DNA of 36,026 nucleotides, from assembly GCA_920105805.1 (NCBI GenBank), contig CAKKTI010000196.1:1-36026 (forward strand). The letters are read 5' to 3'. The position numbers and the translations under genes are program-made. Source of the DNA: Condylostoma magnum (lineage: Eukaryota > Ciliophora > Heterotrichea > Heterotrichida > Condylostomatidae). Every line of letters starts with the position of its first letter. Positions within the stretch are counted from its first letter, which is position 1. Positions 34,100 through 36,026 of the stretch are shown one piece after another. The notes under the pieces are model-generated. The model worked only from the letters and a program-made list of their open reading frames with translations. It did not search any database and was not told where the DNA came from.

Positions 34100-34975
34100 C
34101 TAACTAAAAGAAAAAGGCACACTAACAAAGTCTTCTAAATGCACAGTCTTGTAGTTATGAGTGATATCCATAATAGTTTGTACATCTTCAATAGTCAAAT
34201 CAACCTCTTATGCCTCCCAATTCTCCCTTAACCTTTCTTCACTGGTAGCTTTAACTACCATCCCATACCCTCTGGCCATTCCAAACTTGATGCATATCTA
34301 CGCAGGAGTGACTTGATGTCTTTCAGCAATATCTATAATAGTAGGATCTTCAAGTATCTAATATGCCCCATAAGGTCTTTTCACCTTTAGAGAAGGATTC
34401 CCCAAAGGAGAGTAAGCAAAAGGCATGACTCCGTACTTCATGTGGAAATCAACAAGCTTTTCTTGCTTAAAGTGTGGGTTTATCTCTACTTAATTAACAG
34501 CAGGGGGTTAGACTGCATATGAAAGTAAGTCTCCCATCAGTGCAACTGACCAGTTAGAGACTCCTATATATCTTACCATCCCATACTCATAGGCACGCTC
34601 CAGTTACTGCCAGACTTCTTACAATGATACAAAATCCAGCTCGGGTTTACCCTTCTCACCCCGTTTTAGCCCTACTGGCCAGTGTAAAAGCATCATGTCC
34701 ACATAGTCAGACTGTATGTTCTTAAGAGTCTGCTCAATACTTGGAATTACATTCCTATAGCGGTCCATTCAGACCTTAGAGGAAATAAATACGTCTTATC
34801 TCTTTATGCCAGATTCTTTTACTACTTTACCTATGATCGGCTCGTTGCCATAGCTTTGGCCTGTGTCTATGTGACGGTAGCCTATTTCTAAAGCAGCTTT
34901 TACTTATTACCCTGTCGTTTTCTACCTAAATGTACCCAAAGCTAGTTGAGGAATCTTTTCAAATAGATTGCTCAT
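34100..34975 (-). CDS. Aldo-keto reductase
   Basis: 291 residues, the full (beta/alpha)8 family length. The catalytic tetrad is D37, Y42, K67 and H98 ([22 protein letters not shown]). NADP-binding elements follow: [23 protein letters not shown], and [16 protein letters not shown]. It should reduce aldehydes or ketones with NADPH in the cytosol. The conserved Trp after the catalytic Lys is TGA (34771-34769, codon 69), while LHWP uses TGG. The tandem stop TAG TAA (34102-34097) follows VPFSFS. The start codon is 20 bp from the divergent DHHC gene. Confidence 0.95.
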
Positions 34976-34995
34976 ATTTTATATAATAATCTGAA

Positions 34996-35919
34996 ATGAA
35001 GCTTCCTAGAATTGAAGTAAGTAGGAAAATTGCGTTTCTAATACCTATTGGAGTGGTTTTTATGATTTAAACTTGTGTGTTCATTGAATTATATCCGGTG
35101 TATTTTATGTTAGAAGAATTAGGACCTTATAAGAATTTGTTTAATAAGATGATCGGATATCCTTTATACTTTGCAGTTATGATTTACTTTATTTTAGCTT
35201 GTAGAATGGATCCAGGATAACCTTAAGGTGGATCGCAGATTTGTTAAATATGCAAGAAATTTAGACCTTTTAGGGCATCTCACTGTAGAAAATGTAATAT
35301 TTGTGTGGTGAGAAGAGATCATCACTGTGATTTTACTAATAGATGTGTAGGAATGGGCAACTACAAGGCCTTTTTCCTATTTTTAGTATTTGGAATTTTA
35401 GGAATACTACAATATTTATACAGAAGTGTTCAATTTTGGTATCATTACTACAAAATGGATTTATAGCCAGACTCATCAATATACTCATATGAAAACTACT
35501 AATATATTCTACTAGGAATTTAGTAGTACATCATGGTTACTTTATTATTTGTAATTTCTACAATATTTTACGATACCTTTAACATGCTTGTTTTTAACTT
35601 TGTTAAAATAGAATTAATGGGCAATATTGATAAACCTGGAGTGTGCTCAAGTGAGAAAGATCCTGTAAATCCATATAACATGGGCTTTATCAGCAACTGG
35701 ATATTTCTATTTGGAGACAATCCATTTTTTTGGTTTGTTCCAATTTCTCCTCTTAAGTCATCAATGGGCATTGAGCCAGTCTTTCCTTGTGTACTTGAAT
35801 CAGATATGAAGAAAGCAGATCAAGGGCCTCCTCCTCAACCTAAATTTCTAGCGGATTAATTAAGAGCAGGAAATAAACTAGATTTAACCAACTTAGTTAG
35901 TAAAATTAATAAAGACTAA
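34996..35919 (+). CDS. DHHC-type palmitoyltransferase
   Basis: 307 residues to TAA 35917, or 287 to TAA 35857; the extra 20 (LRAGNKLDLTNLVSKINKD) look coding. Two membrane segments come first, then a Cys-rich domain CQICKKFRPFRASHCRKCNICVVRRDHHCDFTNRCVGMGNYKAFFLF, then two more segments. The DHHC Cys forms the acyl-enzyme; the flanking Cys and His bind zinc. It transfers palmitate from CoA to protein Cys at membranes. The usual DHHCPWVNNC is DHHCDFTNRC here. The longer stop overlaps the stop of the opposing gene by two bases. Confidence 0.9.
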
Positions 35920-36026
35920 CCTACTAAAGCCTTCCTTGTAAAAATAATCGCGTAAATTGCTATTGCAAGTCCATAAAAGACTAAGAAAATTGCAAAGTTT
36001 ATTCCTCCCTTCATTTTAAAATCTTC
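35916..36026 (-). CDS. C-terminal end of a membrane protein (partial)
   Basis: The gene enters from the right edge. What is seen (EDFKMKGGINFAIFLVFYGLAIAIYAIIFTRKALVG) is one transmembrane helix with a short basic tail, ending at TAG 35918-35916. It could also start at the ATG 36014 as a 32-residue protein. Not identifiable. Confidence 0.5.
   Translation of the reverse strand, partial: EDFKMKGGINFAIFLVFYGLAIAIYAIIFTRKALVG

Noticed and set aside
1-36026. Karyorelict code (TAA/TAG always Gln, TGA stop or Trp)
   Set aside because: It would fuse 14-3-3 to Rab, run CARNMT1 deep into the antisense of AKR, and end the kinesin inside the next start codon.
1-36026. Transposons, virus-like elements, CRISPR arrays, telomeres
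   Set aside because: No transposase, reverse transcriptase, capsid or integrase motifs, no long terminal repeats, no spaced repeats and no telomere-like tracts were seen.

Overview
The window is AT-rich nuclear DNA from a ciliate. Genes read through cleanly only if TAA and TAG are glutamine and TGA is tryptophan. TAA is Gln in the kinesin P-loop (AYGQTGTGKT) and in the Rab switch II (WDTAGQE). TGA is Trp in the pore and S4-S5 regions of a K+ channel, in SSKVW of an aldo-keto reductase, and in IWNALKPGG of a carnosine methyltransferase. The same three codons must also end genes. TAA or TAG ends the carnosine N-methyltransferase, aldo-keto reductase, 14-3-3, DRC3 and nuclease. TGA most likely ends the Rab, directly after its prenylatable CC. 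No codon is therefore reserved for termination. This is the Condylostoma type of code (NCBI table 28), known from a heterotrich ciliate. The karyorelict code, in which only TGA stops, does not fit.

Layout, left to right: a partial RING-H2 protein (-); a degenerate hybrid histidine kinase, a kinesin and a coiled-coil protein in a row (+); an MFS transporter and a cyclic-nucleotide-gated-type K+ channel (-); the axonemal protein DRC3 (+); a four-pass membrane protein and a Gln-rich coiled-coil protein (-); an EF-hand protein with long Tyr/Asp and Arg/Gly repeats (+); a secreted staphylococcal-nuclease-like enzyme and a second MFS-like protein (-); a Nudix hydrolase (+); a 96-residue protein and a second channel with an unusual filter (-); 14-3-3, a Rab5-like GTPase and a small ORF (+); a multi-pass protein (-); a small Cys-containing protein (+); a DOT1-like methyltransferase, a two-RRM protein, tRNA-Asp, a frame-shifted gene and a basic protein (-); carnosine N-methyltransferase (+); aldo-keto reductase (-); a DHHC palmitoyltransferase (+); and a partial membrane protein (-).

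Packing is extreme. Same-strand neighbours are often 20-28 nt apart. Divergent start codons lie as little as 11 bp apart. Convergent genes share interlocked stop codons at two places. No introns are needed anywhere. The genes do not form one pathway: several are ciliary or signalling (DRC3, kinesin, channels, 14-3-3, Rab), the others metabolic. I saw no transposon, virus-like element, CRISPR array or telomere. Because no reading frame is ever closed in this code, starts and stops were judged from homology, GC content, the G bias at codon position 1, and spacing. Poorly conserved ends are uncertain.
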